Source of the DNA: Fontivita pretiosa
Lineage (GTDB): Bacteria; Planctomycetota; Phycisphaerae; Tepidisphaerales; Tepidisphaeraceae
Assembly (NCBI RefSeq): GCF_050410795.1
Contig: NZ_CP191258.1
Location: 1,984,001-2,048,000 of the forward strand
Direction of reading: 5' to 3'
DNA length: 64,000 bases
Within the stretch, counting starts at the first letter, position 1. Each line of letters opens with the position of its first letter. The position numbers and the translations under genes are program-made. The notes beneath the pieces were generated by a model. The model ran no database searches, had not been told where the DNA came from, and worked only from the letters and a program-made list of their open reading frames with translations. This document shows positions 44,301-53,230 of the stretch, piece after piece.

Positions 44301-45432
44301 GGTGCGTCTGCAGCGCAAATACTTCTGGGGCAAGCAAGCCGGCGGGTGCTGTCCCGGCGACGCGTTGGCGGGCGTGCAGCAGTCGAACGTGACGCCCGGG
44401 GCAAGGCAACTGTGCTGCCTGATGGGAATCGGCCAGGACTTCGATCAGTCCCGCCGAGATCTGAAGCGTGTGGGCGGGCTGTCGCTGAGCAAGGAACGGC
44501 TGCGTCAGATTACCGAAGGTGAAGGCCAGCACGTGCGGCAGGTGCGGGACTCGGGGCAGTTGCCGGCGGCCTGGTCGGCGGAGCAGGCCAAGCTGCCCGA
44601 TGGCAGCGGACGCACGCGAGCCTATGGCGGGGTGGACGGGGTGATGGCCCCGACGGTCACGCAGGCCGAGAAGCTCAAGCGTCGCCAGCAGCACGTGACC
44701 CGCCGCCAGCAGCGTGGCAAGGCGGGCGTGGGCAACGCCAAAGATCTGCCGCCGCCCAAGCCGGGCAGCGACGAGCGGTTCAAGGAGATGAAGATCGCGG
44801 TCTTCTACGATCAGGACAAGACCCACCGCCACGTGCTGGCGACGGAAAAGCTGAGCAAGGAGTTCGCCCCGCTGCTGGCCAGCTACGCCCGACAGATCGG
44901 CTTTGAGCGTGCCGATCAGACGATCTGCCTGTTCGACGGGGCCGTCTGGATCTATCGGCAGGTCTGCCTGGCGCTATTGTTCCTGCAGGTGATCCTGCTG
45001 GACTTTTACCATCTGGCCGAGCATGTGCACGCGACGGCGCGCTGTTGCCTGGGCGAAGGTCAGGCGGCCCGGTCCTGGGCTCACGATCGGCTGGCAGAAG
45101 CGAAACGTTCGGACGTGAGGGGGATGCTGTCGGCGATCGCGGAGCTGGAGAAGCGGTCGCGTTCGCCGACCAAGAAGCAGAGCCTGCGCGGGCTGCGGAA
45201 TTACCTCGAGCAACGGCGGGACATGCTGGACTACGCCCAGGCGTTGGCCGAAGGTTGGGACATCGGCTCGGGTCCGACCGAGGCCACGTGCAAGACGCTG
45301 ACGCTGCGACTGAAGCGGCCGGGGATGAAGTGGGATCGTGACAATGCGGCGGCGATGATGAACCTGCTGGCCCTACGCGAGAGCGGGCAATGGGACGCCT
45401 ATTGGGACCGTGAATCCCGCCGGGCCGCGTGA
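44281..45432 (+). CDS. ISKra4-like transposase, main frame
   Basis: 383 aa from the first start in this frame; the frame itself continues upstream to about 44230. Catalytic landmarks: AYGGVDGVMAPTVT (first Asp), VILLDFYHLAEHVHATARC (second Asp with the ISKra4-typical FYHLxEH) and GSGPTEATCKTLTLRLKRPG (Glu), ending in MKWDRDNAAAMMNLLALR. The N-terminal frame is offset by one base. Either a programmed or slippage-based frameshift expresses the fusion, or the copy is defective. Confidence 0.88.
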   Translation: MLSAAGEVRLQRKYFWGKQAGGCCPGDALAGVQQSNVTPGARQLCCLMGIGQDFDQSRRDLKRVGGLSLSKERLRQITEGEGQHVRQVRDSGQLPAAWSAEQAKLPDGSGRTRAYGGVDGVMAPTVTQAEKLKRRQQHVTRRQQRGKAGVGNAKDLPPPKPGSDERFKEMKIAVFYDQDKTHRHVLATEKLSKEFAPLLASYARQIGFERADQTICLFDGAVWIYRQVCLALLFLQVILLDFYHLAEHVHATARCCLGEGQAARSWAHDRLAEAKRSDVRGMLSAIAELEKRSRSPTKKQSLRGLRNYLEQRRDMLDYAQALAEGWDIGSGPTEATCKTLTLRLKRPGMKWDRDNAAAMMNLLALRESGQWDAYWDRESRRAA

Positions 45433-45953
45433 TCCACAAAAGATGGCCACACCCTGCGATGGGCGACACCCAACGCTTGGCACATCGGGGTACCACCGTT
45501 GGCCACCGGGTCAAACCAAATAGGGAACCGGATCGGTTGATCCACCAACCCACCAGCTCCATCATCTACTTTTTTTATGCGCTCGTCGATCCGCGCGGGC
45601 ATGTTCCCGACCTCACTGATCGGGACGAGCTCCCTGCCAGCCAGCGGACCACTGAAGGCAGGGCCCACATGGGCTCCATAACCGATTACACCAACGTGGT
45701 AATAGTCGCGGACGCCCTCTTCCTTGGCACACTTAATGACAAGGTTCTGGAGCAGGCGGTTGATGGCATCCGCCACACCGTCGGCCTTCCTCCGGCTGGA
45801 TTCGCCTGCACCAAAAGGATCGGCCATCGACCCCGACTGATCTATGAGGAAGAGAAAGCATGAGGGATTCGCTCGACTTATCTGAGCGGTGTACGGCATA
45901 TTTCAGCTCCTTTCGCCCTTTCTCGATTGGACCCGGGCTCGCGTTCAGGGCGC

Positions 45954-46469
45954 CTAACGTAAGCTCGTTGTGCGTTCGCGGCGCCACGCGGACGCTCGAC
46001 CGCCAGGTAAGTGTACTGCCACCGTGGCCCGCTCAAGGGACTCATTATACAGCACTGGCGGCACGCCGCGCCACAGCCGATAACGCAACACGATCCCGCG
46101 CAGACACGTCAGAGGCACAAAGACGATCGCTGCATGGCCCCGGACGTAGGCGACGCGGAAATCACCCGCCGGCACAAACTGGCCAATCCACAAGGCGACT
46201 TGAAAGCACAATTGGACCCAGAAGATCGCAATCGCGACACTTGCGGCGGCGTATGCCCAGCGGTGCCCAACCACCTGAAGCGTCACGGCCCAGACCCATG
46301 CCAAACAGGACGATTGGATCATGGTCCAATGCGCGCCGACGAAGACATCGGCGCGAAACGACAGGACAACCAGCAACAGCCCCACCGCAAAGAACAAGCC
46401 CCAGAAGAACCTGAGCACGGGCTTGCTGGGGTTGCGAGCGGGAGACACGTCCTCCTGGTCGTGTTGCAT
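45954..46469 (-). CDS. Small membrane protein between the two vWA genes
   Basis: 171 aa with about four hydrophobic segments: FFWGLFFAVGLLLVVLSF (22-39), a second around 48-66, AYAAASVAIAIFWVQLCFQV (71-90) continuing to ALWIG, and IVFVPLTCLRGIV. No family was recognised. It ends 54 bp before the split vWA gene on the same strand and may be in the same transcript. An overlapping plus-strand frame of similar length has no membrane character and is judged a shadow. The start is uncertain. Confidence 0.5.
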   Translation of the reverse strand: MQHDQEDVSPARNPSKPVLRFFWGLFFAVGLLLVVLSFRADVFVGAHWTMIQSSCLAWVWAVTLQVVGHRWAYAAASVAIAIFWVQLCFQVALWIGQFVPAGDFRVAYVRGHAAIVFVPLTCLRGIVLRYRLWRGVPPVLYNESLERATVAVHLPGGRASAWRRERTTSLR

Positions 46470-46583
46470 AGTGAGCTGCCACAGCAGCGGCCGCCGCGGT
46501 GGAATCGGAATTCCCGGAAACCGACACGTCGGCGGCCGTCTGCTGCGGCGCCAGCTTTGGCGCGGATCACCCTGAGCTAACCA

Positions 46584-47828
46584 TCAAAACTCAGAATACC
46601 GTTCACTGCGTCGGCGCTGGTGCGCCTGGTACTTCGAGTGCTTCAGGAAACTGATCGAATCACCCCAGGTGAGGTACTGCTCGATCCTGGCCAGTGCCCG
46701 GGCCTCCTGCTGCATCTCCGGGCTGTCGGGGACCGACGCCAGGAGCTGCTTGGCCTGTTCGAGCGCGCCTACTGTCCCGGCCACGTCCCCTCGTTCGAGG
46801 CACGACGTGGCTTGCTTCTTGCAGCGGGCGATCAGCAGCAGCGCAGCGCGCTGCTGCACCTCCGTGGCCGGCGCCAGTGACTCCCACGCTGTCCCATCCA
46901 CCGGCGGAAGGACCAGGGACACCCACATCTTGCGGCGCTGGCGCTGTTTGGGCGCGTTCCACGCCAGCCGGAAATAGCACAGCTCCCTCTCCCGTCGTGC
47001 CGGCGGAACATACAGCCGCACCACGACGATGATCGGCACGCCGCCGACAAGATTGGGCAGTTTCAGCCGTCCGGTGGGAAGGCGATCCAGATCGTTCAGG
47101 ACATCGGCCACAACCACTCCTTCCTGTGGCTCGACACCCAGGCTGACCGTGTTGCCGAAGGTCGCCATCAGGCCCTTCAGTTCGTTCTCGAAGATGACCG
47201 CGAGCTGCTGAGGGGACTCGATGTAGTAGTAGTTCCCGTCGCCGCTGCGAGCCATCGCCTCCATGAGATCCTCGTTGTAGTCGTTGCCCACGCCCATCGT
47301 GGTTGTGCTGACGCCTTCCCTGGCCAGACGACTCACGTGAGAAGCAATGGTGTCGGGATTCGTCTCACCCACGTTGGCCAGGCCATCGGAAAGCAGGATC
47401 ACCCGATTCAGGCCGGCTGCGAGCAAGTGTTGCCGGACTTGCCTTGCGCCCGCCTGCCAGCCGCCATGCAGCGCGGTGCTGCCACGGGGTTCGACGCCTT
47501 GGATCAAATCCACAATCCGCGCCTTGTTCTCGCCCAGGGTGCTTGGAACGATCGTCTCCACCACGTTGTCGAAGATGGTCACGCTCACGCGATCCGTGGG
47601 CAGCAGTTGCTGAACCGTGTAAATCGCCGCCTCCCGAGCGAACCCGATCTTGTTTTCGCCGCCCATGGAGCCAGAACGATCCAGGACCAGCCCCAGGTTG
47701 AGGGCCGGACGCTGCACCTGAGTTTCCGGAACGGGCGGGGTGATGCGCAGCATGACATCGAGCGTGGTGGGCGCATCGGAGCGGACTGCCGCGCGGACGG
47801 GAATAACTTCGATCTGGGGCTGCTTCAT
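46584..47828 (-). CDS. von Willebrand factor A domain protein
   Basis: 414 aa. The vWA domain has a complete MIDAS: GLVLDRSGSMGG (D50, S52, S54), GSTALHGGWQ (Thr) and RVILLSDGLANVGE (Asp). A beta-rich region follows (LGVEPQEGVVVADVLNDLDR, IIVVVRLYVPP), then an alpha-helical C-terminal part. There is no signal peptide. GGAGG lies shortly upstream of ATG 47828. It is the first gene of the minus-strand series leading to the TerY-like vWA, phosphatase and kinase. It resembles Ca-activated-channel-type vWA proteins, not TerY itself. Confidence 0.85.
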   Translation of the reverse strand: MKQPQIEVIPVRAAVRSDAPTTLDVMLRITPPVPETQVQRPALNLGLVLDRSGSMGGENKIGFAREAAIYTVQQLLPTDRVSVTIFDNVVETIVPSTLGENKARIVDLIQGVEPRGSTALHGGWQAGARQVRQHLLAAGLNRVILLSDGLANVGETNPDTIASHVSRLAREGVSTTTMGVGNDYNEDLMEAMARSGDGNYYYIESPQQLAVIFENELKGLMATFGNTVSLGVEPQEGVVVADVLNDLDRLPTGRLKLPNLVGGVPIIVVVRLYVPPARRERELCYFRLAWNAPKQRQRRKMWVSLVLPPVDGTAWESLAPATEVQQRAALLLIARCKKQATSCLERGDVAGTVGALEQAKQLLASVPDSPEMQQEARALARIEQYLTWGDSISFLKHSKYQAHQRRRSERYSEF

Positions 47829-48429
47829 AGAATCCTCCCTTGTGCTTTTGCTACGTGCCGGTTGTGCCGAATAACGTTCCGGTTCAGCGGCGCGCAGCGC
47901 GGTCTACTGCATGTTGTTACCCGACGATCTGATTTTCCCTGCGCATTTCGAAGCTTCCTGGCCAAAGCAGCAGAAACGTAACGTGCGCGAAGAAACTGCT
48001 CGGCCAGCTCTTGGCACCTCCTCGGCGTTTTCCCTGGACTGGACACGGAATGGCCACCCCGGGTGTGCGGCGCCGTTGCCGACACATCGCACCACGGCGG
48101 CCTGCTTTTTTTTCAGGTCAAGCGCAATCTTTCCCTGCGTGGCAGGTTCTGCGATGTGCTCGACAAATTGCTTTTTGTAACCCCCTTTCGAAGACGGGCA
48201 ATTATATGGCGCGATGTGTCGCGACGGCCACCGCCTCACCAAAATGAGACAGCAACTGAATCTCAGCTCCGTCGAGGCGCGGCATCCACCGGAGCCAGGA
48301 CCTGTGCGCGATGCTGTTTTGACGCCGCCGGGTGCCGACTGGGACGTGTGCCCGATGCGAACGTTGCCGGGCCGCCGGATCGGCTGGTGTGATGGGGGCC
48401 AGACCGCGCCGGGATATCCGCTGGCTGTC
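47829..48429. other. Intergenic region between vWA gene and pyrE
   Basis: 601 bp. Open frames exist but with no recognised motif. I see no repeat, hairpin with T tract or clear promoter. It should contain the promoter of the vWA cassette on the minus strand. Confidence 0.45.
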
Positions 48430-48957
48430 TCAGGCAGTGGTAATGCCCAAGTCTCTGGTCGTGAACAGGCTCTCGAAGACGTAGCCGGCCTTTTCGATGT
48501 TTTCGCGGGCGCCTTCCAGGCGGTCGATGACGCCGACGATGCGGTCGATCTTCACGCCAAGGTCGGTCAGGATCTTGCAGGATTCAAGCACCTGCCCGCC
48601 GGTGGTCAGGACGTCTTCGACGATCATGACCGTCTCGCCGGGATTGAGCACACCTTCGACGAGTTTGCCCGTGCCGTACTGCTTTTTCTGGTTGCGGATG
48701 AACACGCAGGGTTTTCCGGAGGCGATGGAGGTGACCGCCGCCAGCGGCACGGCGCCCAGTTCTGCGCCGGCTATGCGATCGACGCTGGCGCGGACGCGTT
48801 CGGCCAGAAGATCTCCCAGTGTCCGCAGGATGTCCGGCTGGGTCTCAAAGCGGTATTTGTCCAGGTAATAGTTGCTCTTTCGCCCGCTGCGCAGCGTGAA
48901 CTCGCCGCGCAACAGCGCGACCTCCGCGATTCGCCGGGCCAACTGTTCCTTGGTCAT
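48430..48957 (-). CDS. pyrE: Orotate phosphoribosyltransferase
   Basis: 175 aa. It makes orotidine 5'-phosphate from orotate and PRPP in pyrimidine synthesis. The family pattern is visible: FTLRSGRKSNYYLDKYRFET near the N-terminus, FIRNQKKQYGTGKLVEGVL with the flexible catalytic loop Lys, and the PRPP-binding signature TVMIVEDVLTTGGQVLES. ATG 48957 starts MTKEQLARRIAEVALLRGEF; the longer frame beyond it is antisense shadow of the GNAT gene. It is divergently oriented from the GNAT gene across 135 bp. No other pyr gene is nearby. Confidence 0.94.
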   Translation of the reverse strand: MTKEQLARRIAEVALLRGEFTLRSGRKSNYYLDKYRFETQPDILRTLGDLLAERVRASVDRIAGAELGAVPLAAVTSIASGKPCVFIRNQKKQYGTGKLVEGVLNPGETVMIVEDVLTTGGQVLESCKILTDLGVKIDRIVGVIDRLEGARENIEKAGYVFESLFTTRDLGITTA

Positions 48958-49092
48958 GTGCGACACTATCGGGCAGCGTGCCTGTGGCGTCAAACGCCAA
49001 CTGGCCCGGATCTGGGCTACCCGGGCGGTGTGCCGCGCGCCTACCATCCGTCTGCCTGCAATCCAGTACCAGGCGAAGGAGTTTACCGTCAC

Positions 49093-49992
49093 ATGACGCA
49101 TGCCAACGACAAATTCACGGAATCGAGGCTGAGCCTTCGCCGGCCCACACCTGATGACGCGCCGCAGCTCGGGCGGATCCTGTACGAGGCATTCAAGACA
49201 TTTCATGAGCGGCATCATTTCGAACCGGACATTCCCTCGCTGGAGATGGGCGTGCAGCTCATGCAGATGTTCATTGCGCACGAGCGGATCTGGGGTGTAG
49301 CCGCCGAGGTCGATGCAAAGCCCATCGGCTCCAACTTTCTGGACGAGCGCGATCCGATCCGAGGCGTCGGGCCGATCACGGTTGATCCGGCGGCGCAGGC
49401 GCGCGGCGTTGGCAGGAAACTGATGCAGGCGGTGATCGACCGCGGCCAAAGCGCTGGCGCCGCGGGAATCCGTCTGGTGCAGGACGCGTTCAACACCGCG
49501 TCGATGTCGCTGTACACGTCGCTGGGGTTTGACCCGAAAGAGCCGCTGGCCCTGGTACGCGGCCACTGCCGAAGCAACCCCGACGCCGATGCTGAAGTGA
49601 ATCCCATGACCGAGGACGACCTGCCCGCATGCGGCGAATTGCATCGCCAAGTCCATGGCTTTACGCGAAACGGCGCGCTGGGCGACGACCTGAGACAGTT
49701 GGGCTCGGTGGTGCTGAAGCGTAATGGGCGAGTCGTGGCATACAGCTCGGCACCGAGCTTCTGGATCGCCAACCACGGCGTGGCCGAGACCGAGCGGGAC
49801 ATGCGGCAGTTGCTGCTTGGCGCGTCGCGAGTGAGCCAACAGCCCCTGTGGATGCTGCTGCCGATCCGCCGCGCTGAAGTGTTCCGCTGGGCGCTGAGCG
49901 AAGGTCTGCGGGTCATGAAGCCGATGACCCTGATGGCGATGGGCCAGTACAATGAGCCGCACGGCTCGTTCTTTCCGTCGGTGCTGTATTGA
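49093..49992 (+). CDS. Tandem GNAT family N-acetyltransferase
   Basis: 299 aa. The first GNAT domain (15-150) has the acetyl-CoA loop ITVDPAAQARGVGRKLMQAV (motif A, R/Q-x-x-G-x-G/A) and TASMSLYTSLGFDP. The second half (165-299) is a weaker GNAT-like fold starting NPMTEDDLPACGELHRQVHG. GAAGGAG lies about ten bases before ATG 49093, which overrides the long open frame to 48214. The acyl acceptor cannot be predicted. Confidence 0.85.
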   Translation: MTHANDKFTESRLSLRRPTPDDAPQLGRILYEAFKTFHERHHFEPDIPSLEMGVQLMQMFIAHERIWGVAAEVDAKPIGSNFLDERDPIRGVGPITVDPAAQARGVGRKLMQAVIDRGQSAGAAGIRLVQDAFNTASMSLYTSLGFDPKEPLALVRGHCRSNPDADAEVNPMTEDDLPACGELHRQVHGFTRNGALGDDLRQLGSVVLKRNGRVVAYSSAPSFWIANHGVAETERDMRQLLLGASRVSQQPLWMLLPIRRAEVFRWALSEGLRVMKPMTLMAMGQYNEPHGSFFPSVLY

Positions 49993-50038
49993 GCCATGCC
50001 CGGATCAGGAATCTGTTCGCAGAAGAAGGAGGTGTTGC

Positions 50039-50347
50039 ATGCTGCTGGCGGAGTTCAGCATCTGGCCGATGGACAAGGGCGAGAGCGTCGGGCAGTACGT
50101 GGCGCGCGCCCTGGACATCGTGGACCGCAGCGGATTGCCGTATAAGCTGGGGCCGCTGGGAACCTGCATCGAAGGCGAGTGGCCGCAGGTCATGGCCGTC
50201 ATCCAGCAATGCTTTGAGGAGCTGTCCAGGGACAGCAACCGGATCGCATGTACGATCAAATGCGACTGGAGGCGTGGCCGGACCGGGGCGCTGGAGTCGA
50301 AGGTGCAGTCGGTCGAGCGAGCACTGGGGCGCAGGTTGAAGAAGTAG
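50039..50347 (+). CDS. MTH1187-family thiamine-binding-like protein (UPF0045)
   Basis: 102 aa. The start MLLAEFSIWPMDKGESVGQY and the later GPLGTCIEGEWPQVMAVIQQ fit the YqgV/MTH1187 ferredoxin-like family, members of which bind thiamine or related ligands. The normal length is about 100 aa. AAGGAGG lies six bases before the ATG. It begins 46 bp after the GNAT gene on the same strand and is probably cotranscribed. The ligand is inferred from family only. Confidence 0.85.
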   Translation: MLLAEFSIWPMDKGESVGQYVARALDIVDRSGLPYKLGPLGTCIEGEWPQVMAVIQQCFEELSRDSNRIACTIKCDWRRGRTGALESKVQSVERALGRRLKK

Positions 50348-50496
50348 AGCGGGCGTGAAAAAGGCACAGCCAGGCAGTGCGTTGAGCATGGCCACAGCAG
50401 GCGCGCCGGGGATCAGCCGAGCCGGCCCCGCCGCTCCAGCATGCCCGGTTTTTCCAGCGATTCCAACTTCACAGACGCTTTCTAATGGGCGTAACC

Positions 50497-50526
50497 TTGC
50501 TCGCGGGTAGGGAATGTTCCTATTGT
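50497..50526 (+). promoter_or_regulatory. Candidate htpX promoter
   Basis: TTGCTC at 50497-50502, an 18-bp spacer and TATTGT at 50521-50526, about 22 bp upstream of the start codon region. Four of six -10 bases match the consensus. Confidence 0.4.
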
Positions 50527-50548
50527 TCTGCTGGACAAGGATTGAACC

Positions 50549-51415
50549 ATGATGAGCAAGTTTTACAACAACGTGAAGACCGCCCTGCTGCTGGGGCTGC
50601 TGACGGCGCTGATTCTGTGGATCGGTTCGCTGCTTGGTGGGATGCAGGGGGTGTACGTCGCGATGGTTTTCGCGGCGATCATGAACTTTGTGGGGTATTT
50701 CTTCAGCGACAAGATCGCGCTGGCGGCGATGCGGGCGCAGGAGGTCGGCCCGGAGCACGAGCTGTATCAGATTGTTGAACAGCTTGCCCAGAGGGCGCAG
50801 TTACCCATGCCCAGGGTCTATGTCTCTCCGACGGCTGCTCCGAACGCCTTTGCCACCGGGCGTAATCCGCGGCATGCCGCGGTCTGCGCCACGCAGGGGC
50901 TGCTTCAGATGCTCAATCGCAACGAGATCGCCGCCGTCATGGCGCACGAGCTGGCACACGTGAAGCACCGGGACATCCTGATTCAGTCCGTGGCGGCAAC
51001 AATTGGCGGGGCGATCAGTATGTTAGGGTATATGTTCATGTTCGGCGGCGGACGCGACGACGAGGGCGAAGGCGCCCATCCGCTGGCGGCATTGATCGTG
51101 TTCCTGGTCGGGCCGATCGCGGCGGGGTTGATCCAGGCCGCTATCAGCCGGTCGCGCGAATTTAACGCCGACAAGGAAGGCGCGGAAATCTGCGGGGATC
51201 CGATGGATTTGGCGACGGCGCTGGAAAAAATCCACATCGCGGCGCGCCGGATTCCGCTGGACGTGAATCCGGCCTTTAATAGCATGTTCATTGCCGAGCC
51301 GCGAAATGTGTTTCAGACCATGGCCAACCTCTTCGCCACTCATCCGCCTCTGGAACAGCGACTGCTGAACCTCATCGGGCGTGAAACAACGGGCTTATTT
51401 CGCTATGCCGCGTAG
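50549..51415 (+). CDS. htpX: HtpX-like membrane zinc metalloprotease (M48)
   Basis: 288 aa. Two hydrophobic segments occur at about 10-52, then the zinc motif HELAH (H133, E134, H137) in a helix, then two more hydrophobic segments (about 148-168 and 180-200) and the third ligand Glu in SRSREFNADKEG. It degrades damaged membrane proteins from the cytoplasmic face; in E. coli it is induced by envelope stress. ATG at 50552 is an alternative start two residues in. Confidence 0.93.
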   Translation: MMSKFYNNVKTALLLGLLTALILWIGSLLGGMQGVYVAMVFAAIMNFVGYFFSDKIALAAMRAQEVGPEHELYQIVEQLAQRAQLPMPRVYVSPTAAPNAFATGRNPRHAAVCATQGLLQMLNRNEIAAVMAHELAHVKHRDILIQSVAATIGGAISMLGYMFMFGGGRDDEGEGAHPLAALIVFLVGPIAAGLIQAAISRSREFNADKEGAEICGDPMDLATALEKIHIAARRIPLDVNPAFNSMFIAEPRNVFQTMANLFATHPPLEQRLLNLIGRETTGLFRYAA

Positions 51416-51484
51416 TACTTCGCGGCAACTGGCGCTGTAAGCCCTCAACGTGAGCAATGGCCACGGCGAAAGCCGTGGTCGTTC

Positions 51485-52852
51485 TCATTTTTGGCCATGC
51501 TGTTCCGCCGCGACGCTGGAGCCGTTCATCGCGCCTGCGCCTTGGGGGATCAGATCCTCGATGAGCTGCGCCGCGGCGTCCAGGGCAGGCTTGCCTGCGG
51601 TGCACAACAGCCCGGCCACCTGGCGCGCGCGATCACGCACCTGCGGCTGATTCATCAACTCGCGCAGCAGCCGTGCAACGCGCCCGGCGCGATAGGCCCC
51701 GGCTGCAAGCTCGCGGCCCACACCCAGCCGCCGCAGCCGCCGGGCGTTATCGAACTGGTCGTGGCTCATCGGTACGATTAGTTGCGGCAAGCCCGCATGC
51801 AACGCCTGCGAGCAGGTCCCGATTCCGCCGTGATGCACCACCGCGGCGCATCGTTTCAGCAGCAGCCCGAACGGCGCATACGGCACATGCCTGACCATCG
51901 GCGGCAGGCTGCGGGGGATCTGCTCGGCGAATCGCGTCAGCAAGAGCCCGCGACAGTCGAGCCTGGCACATGCCTGCGCCGATTGGGAAAAGAACCGCTT
52001 CCCATGCACCATCGCACTGCCGAAGGTGAAGACGACCGGCGGCGCGCCGGCGGCCAGCCAGTCCTCAAGCTCGCCTGGCATGTTGGCCAGCCCGGACGGA
52101 TCAAACAGCGGGAAGCCGACCAGCCGCGTCTGCGGCGGCCAGTCGGGCTGCACCGCGGCGAACCACTCCGGCCACAGCCCGATCACCCGCGCCGGCGAAT
52201 GCCACCAGCCATCCAGCAGATTCCGCACCGGCGGCAGACCAAGCCGCCGCCGCAGCTCATTGACCGGCGGAGCGACGACCGGATCGATCACCAGCTTATC
52301 TGCCAGACTCCACACCGCGCGCTTGATCCCCCGGGGCGTCCACGCGGGCATCACCAGCCCGGGCAGTCGTGGCACATCGTACACCGTTCGCATGACGCTG
52401 GGTTGAAGGTGAACCGTCGCGGTGGGCACCCCCAGTTTCTCCTGCGCCAGCCGCGCACCCAGCGCCAGGCTGGACGCCACCACGACCATCCGGCCAGGCT
52501 GATACTGCTGCTCGATGAGGCGATAGGTCATCTCAATCAATGGGCCGACAGCGCGCGAGAAGATCGCCGCGAATCCCTTTCGGGGATGCCAGATGTCCGG
52601 ATCCCGGATGATCGATTGATATTGCGAGTCTGTTCCCAGGGGCGCAAACTCCAGTCCCTGGGTCTTCGCCAGGTTTTTGAAGTGTTCGTTGGTCGCCAGG
52701 ATCGCCCGCCACCCCCGCCGCCGCAGCACCGCTCCCAGCCCCACAAACGGAAGCACGTCACCGTGACTGCCGAGGGTGATGAGCAGGATGCACGCTTCTC
52801 CGTTGGCAGGTCGCGCCGAGCCTGCATGGTCGAGCATTTGAAGGCAGATCAT
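51485..52852 (-). CDS. GT1-type (UGT/MGT-like) glycosyltransferase
   Basis: About 455 aa. The N-terminal domain begins ACILLITLGSHGDVLPFVGL, the GT-B start with SHGDV. The C-terminal domain has FTFGSAMVHGKRFF and the donor-binding signature VVHHGGIGTCSQALHAGLPQ followed by LIVPMSHDQFDNARR, as in sterol, flavonoid and macrolide glucosyltransferases. It transfers a sugar from an NDP donor to a small lipophilic acceptor. The start is uncertain: ATG 52852 or 52837 (the frame is open to 52960) without a good ribosome site. Confidence 0.85.
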   Translation of the reverse strand: MICLQMLDHAGSARPANGEACILLITLGSHGDVLPFVGLGAVLRRRGWRAILATNEHFKNLAKTQGLEFAPLGTDSQYQSIIRDPDIWHPRKGFAAIFSRAVGPLIEMTYRLIEQQYQPGRMVVVASSLALGARLAQEKLGVPTATVHLQPSVMRTVYDVPRLPGLVMPAWTPRGIKRAVWSLADKLVIDPVVAPPVNELRRRLGLPPVRNLLDGWWHSPARVIGLWPEWFAAVQPDWPPQTRLVGFPLFDPSGLANMPGELEDWLAAGAPPVVFTFGSAMVHGKRFFSQSAQACARLDCRGLLLTRFAEQIPRSLPPMVRHVPYAPFGLLLKRCAAVVHHGGIGTCSQALHAGLPQLIVPMSHDQFDNARRLRRLGVGRELAAGAYRAGRVARLLRELMNQPQVRDRARQVAGLLCTAGKPALDAAAQLIEDLIPQGAGAMNGSSVAAEQHGQK

Positions 52853-53230
52853 AACGCGGTCCGCGCCCGTGGCGAGGCGCGCGGCATTCGGATATACTTC
52901 CGCAGTCGACGCTGGAGCTTCCAGCGAACATGGCGGATTGGACGCACATCTTGTAGCCAAATTGCCGCTTCGGCGGGCACACGCGCGTCAAGTGCAACGG
53001 TGGCCTGCATGCTCGGTGCCAAGCCGTGGCTGGTTGCGGAATCGGTGGTTCTGGATATCGGGTGTGGACGCGGGTTGCGCACGATGCAGAACCCGTTGTG
53101 ACTTTCTGCAATCTGTTGGCATATGCCAGAAAAGCTTTAAGCGAGTCGCTGCCTGCAGGTACCTTTTCGGGTAGCCGACCATAACGTTCGACGTCGGACT
53201 TGCCGAGAGGTGGTCATTAACTTACAAGTG
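52853..53230. other. Intergenic region between divergent glycosyltransferase genes
   Basis: 378 bp. It includes the uncertain 5' ends of both glycosyltransferase genes. No recognisable gene, repeat or strong promoter was seen. Confidence 0.45.

Larger units (their letters stand above)
43956..45454 (+). mobile_element. ISKra4-like insertion sequence with 9-bp target duplication
   Basis: 1,499 bp. Both ends begin with the inverted repeat GGGTGTGGCCAT, which continues imperfectly as TTTCTGTGG on the left and CTTTTGTGG on the right. The flanks carry the direct repeat TGCGATGGG at 43947-43955 and 45455-45463, a perfect 9-bp target duplication. Inside is a two-frame transposase gene on the plus strand, opposite to the host gene. 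Confidence 0.92.
43552..45899 (-). pseudogene. yegL: YegL/TerY-like von Willebrand A protein, split by an ISKra4-like insertion
   Basis: The N-terminal part (45899 to 45455) has the MIDAS start CFLFLIDQSGSMADPFG (D20, S22, S24) and NGGTPMCQAL (MIDAS Thr). The C-terminal part (43946 to 43552) has PPIVINITDGEATDGDP (MIDAS Asp). Between them sits a 1.5-kb insertion sequence with 9-bp duplication. Joining base 45455 to base 43946, i.e. removing the element and one duplication copy, restores one frame of 840 bp, 279 aa, across the codon ATC. AAGGAG precedes the ATG. In the intact state it is the vWA partner of the TerY-P triad; in this genome the protein would be cut short inside the vWA fold. Confidence 0.88.

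Noticed and set aside
40164..47828. Complete tellurite-resistance (ter) island
   Set aside because: Only the TerY-P triad part is present; no TerB, TerC, TerD or TerZ-like gene was found nearby, so tellurite resistance is not supported.
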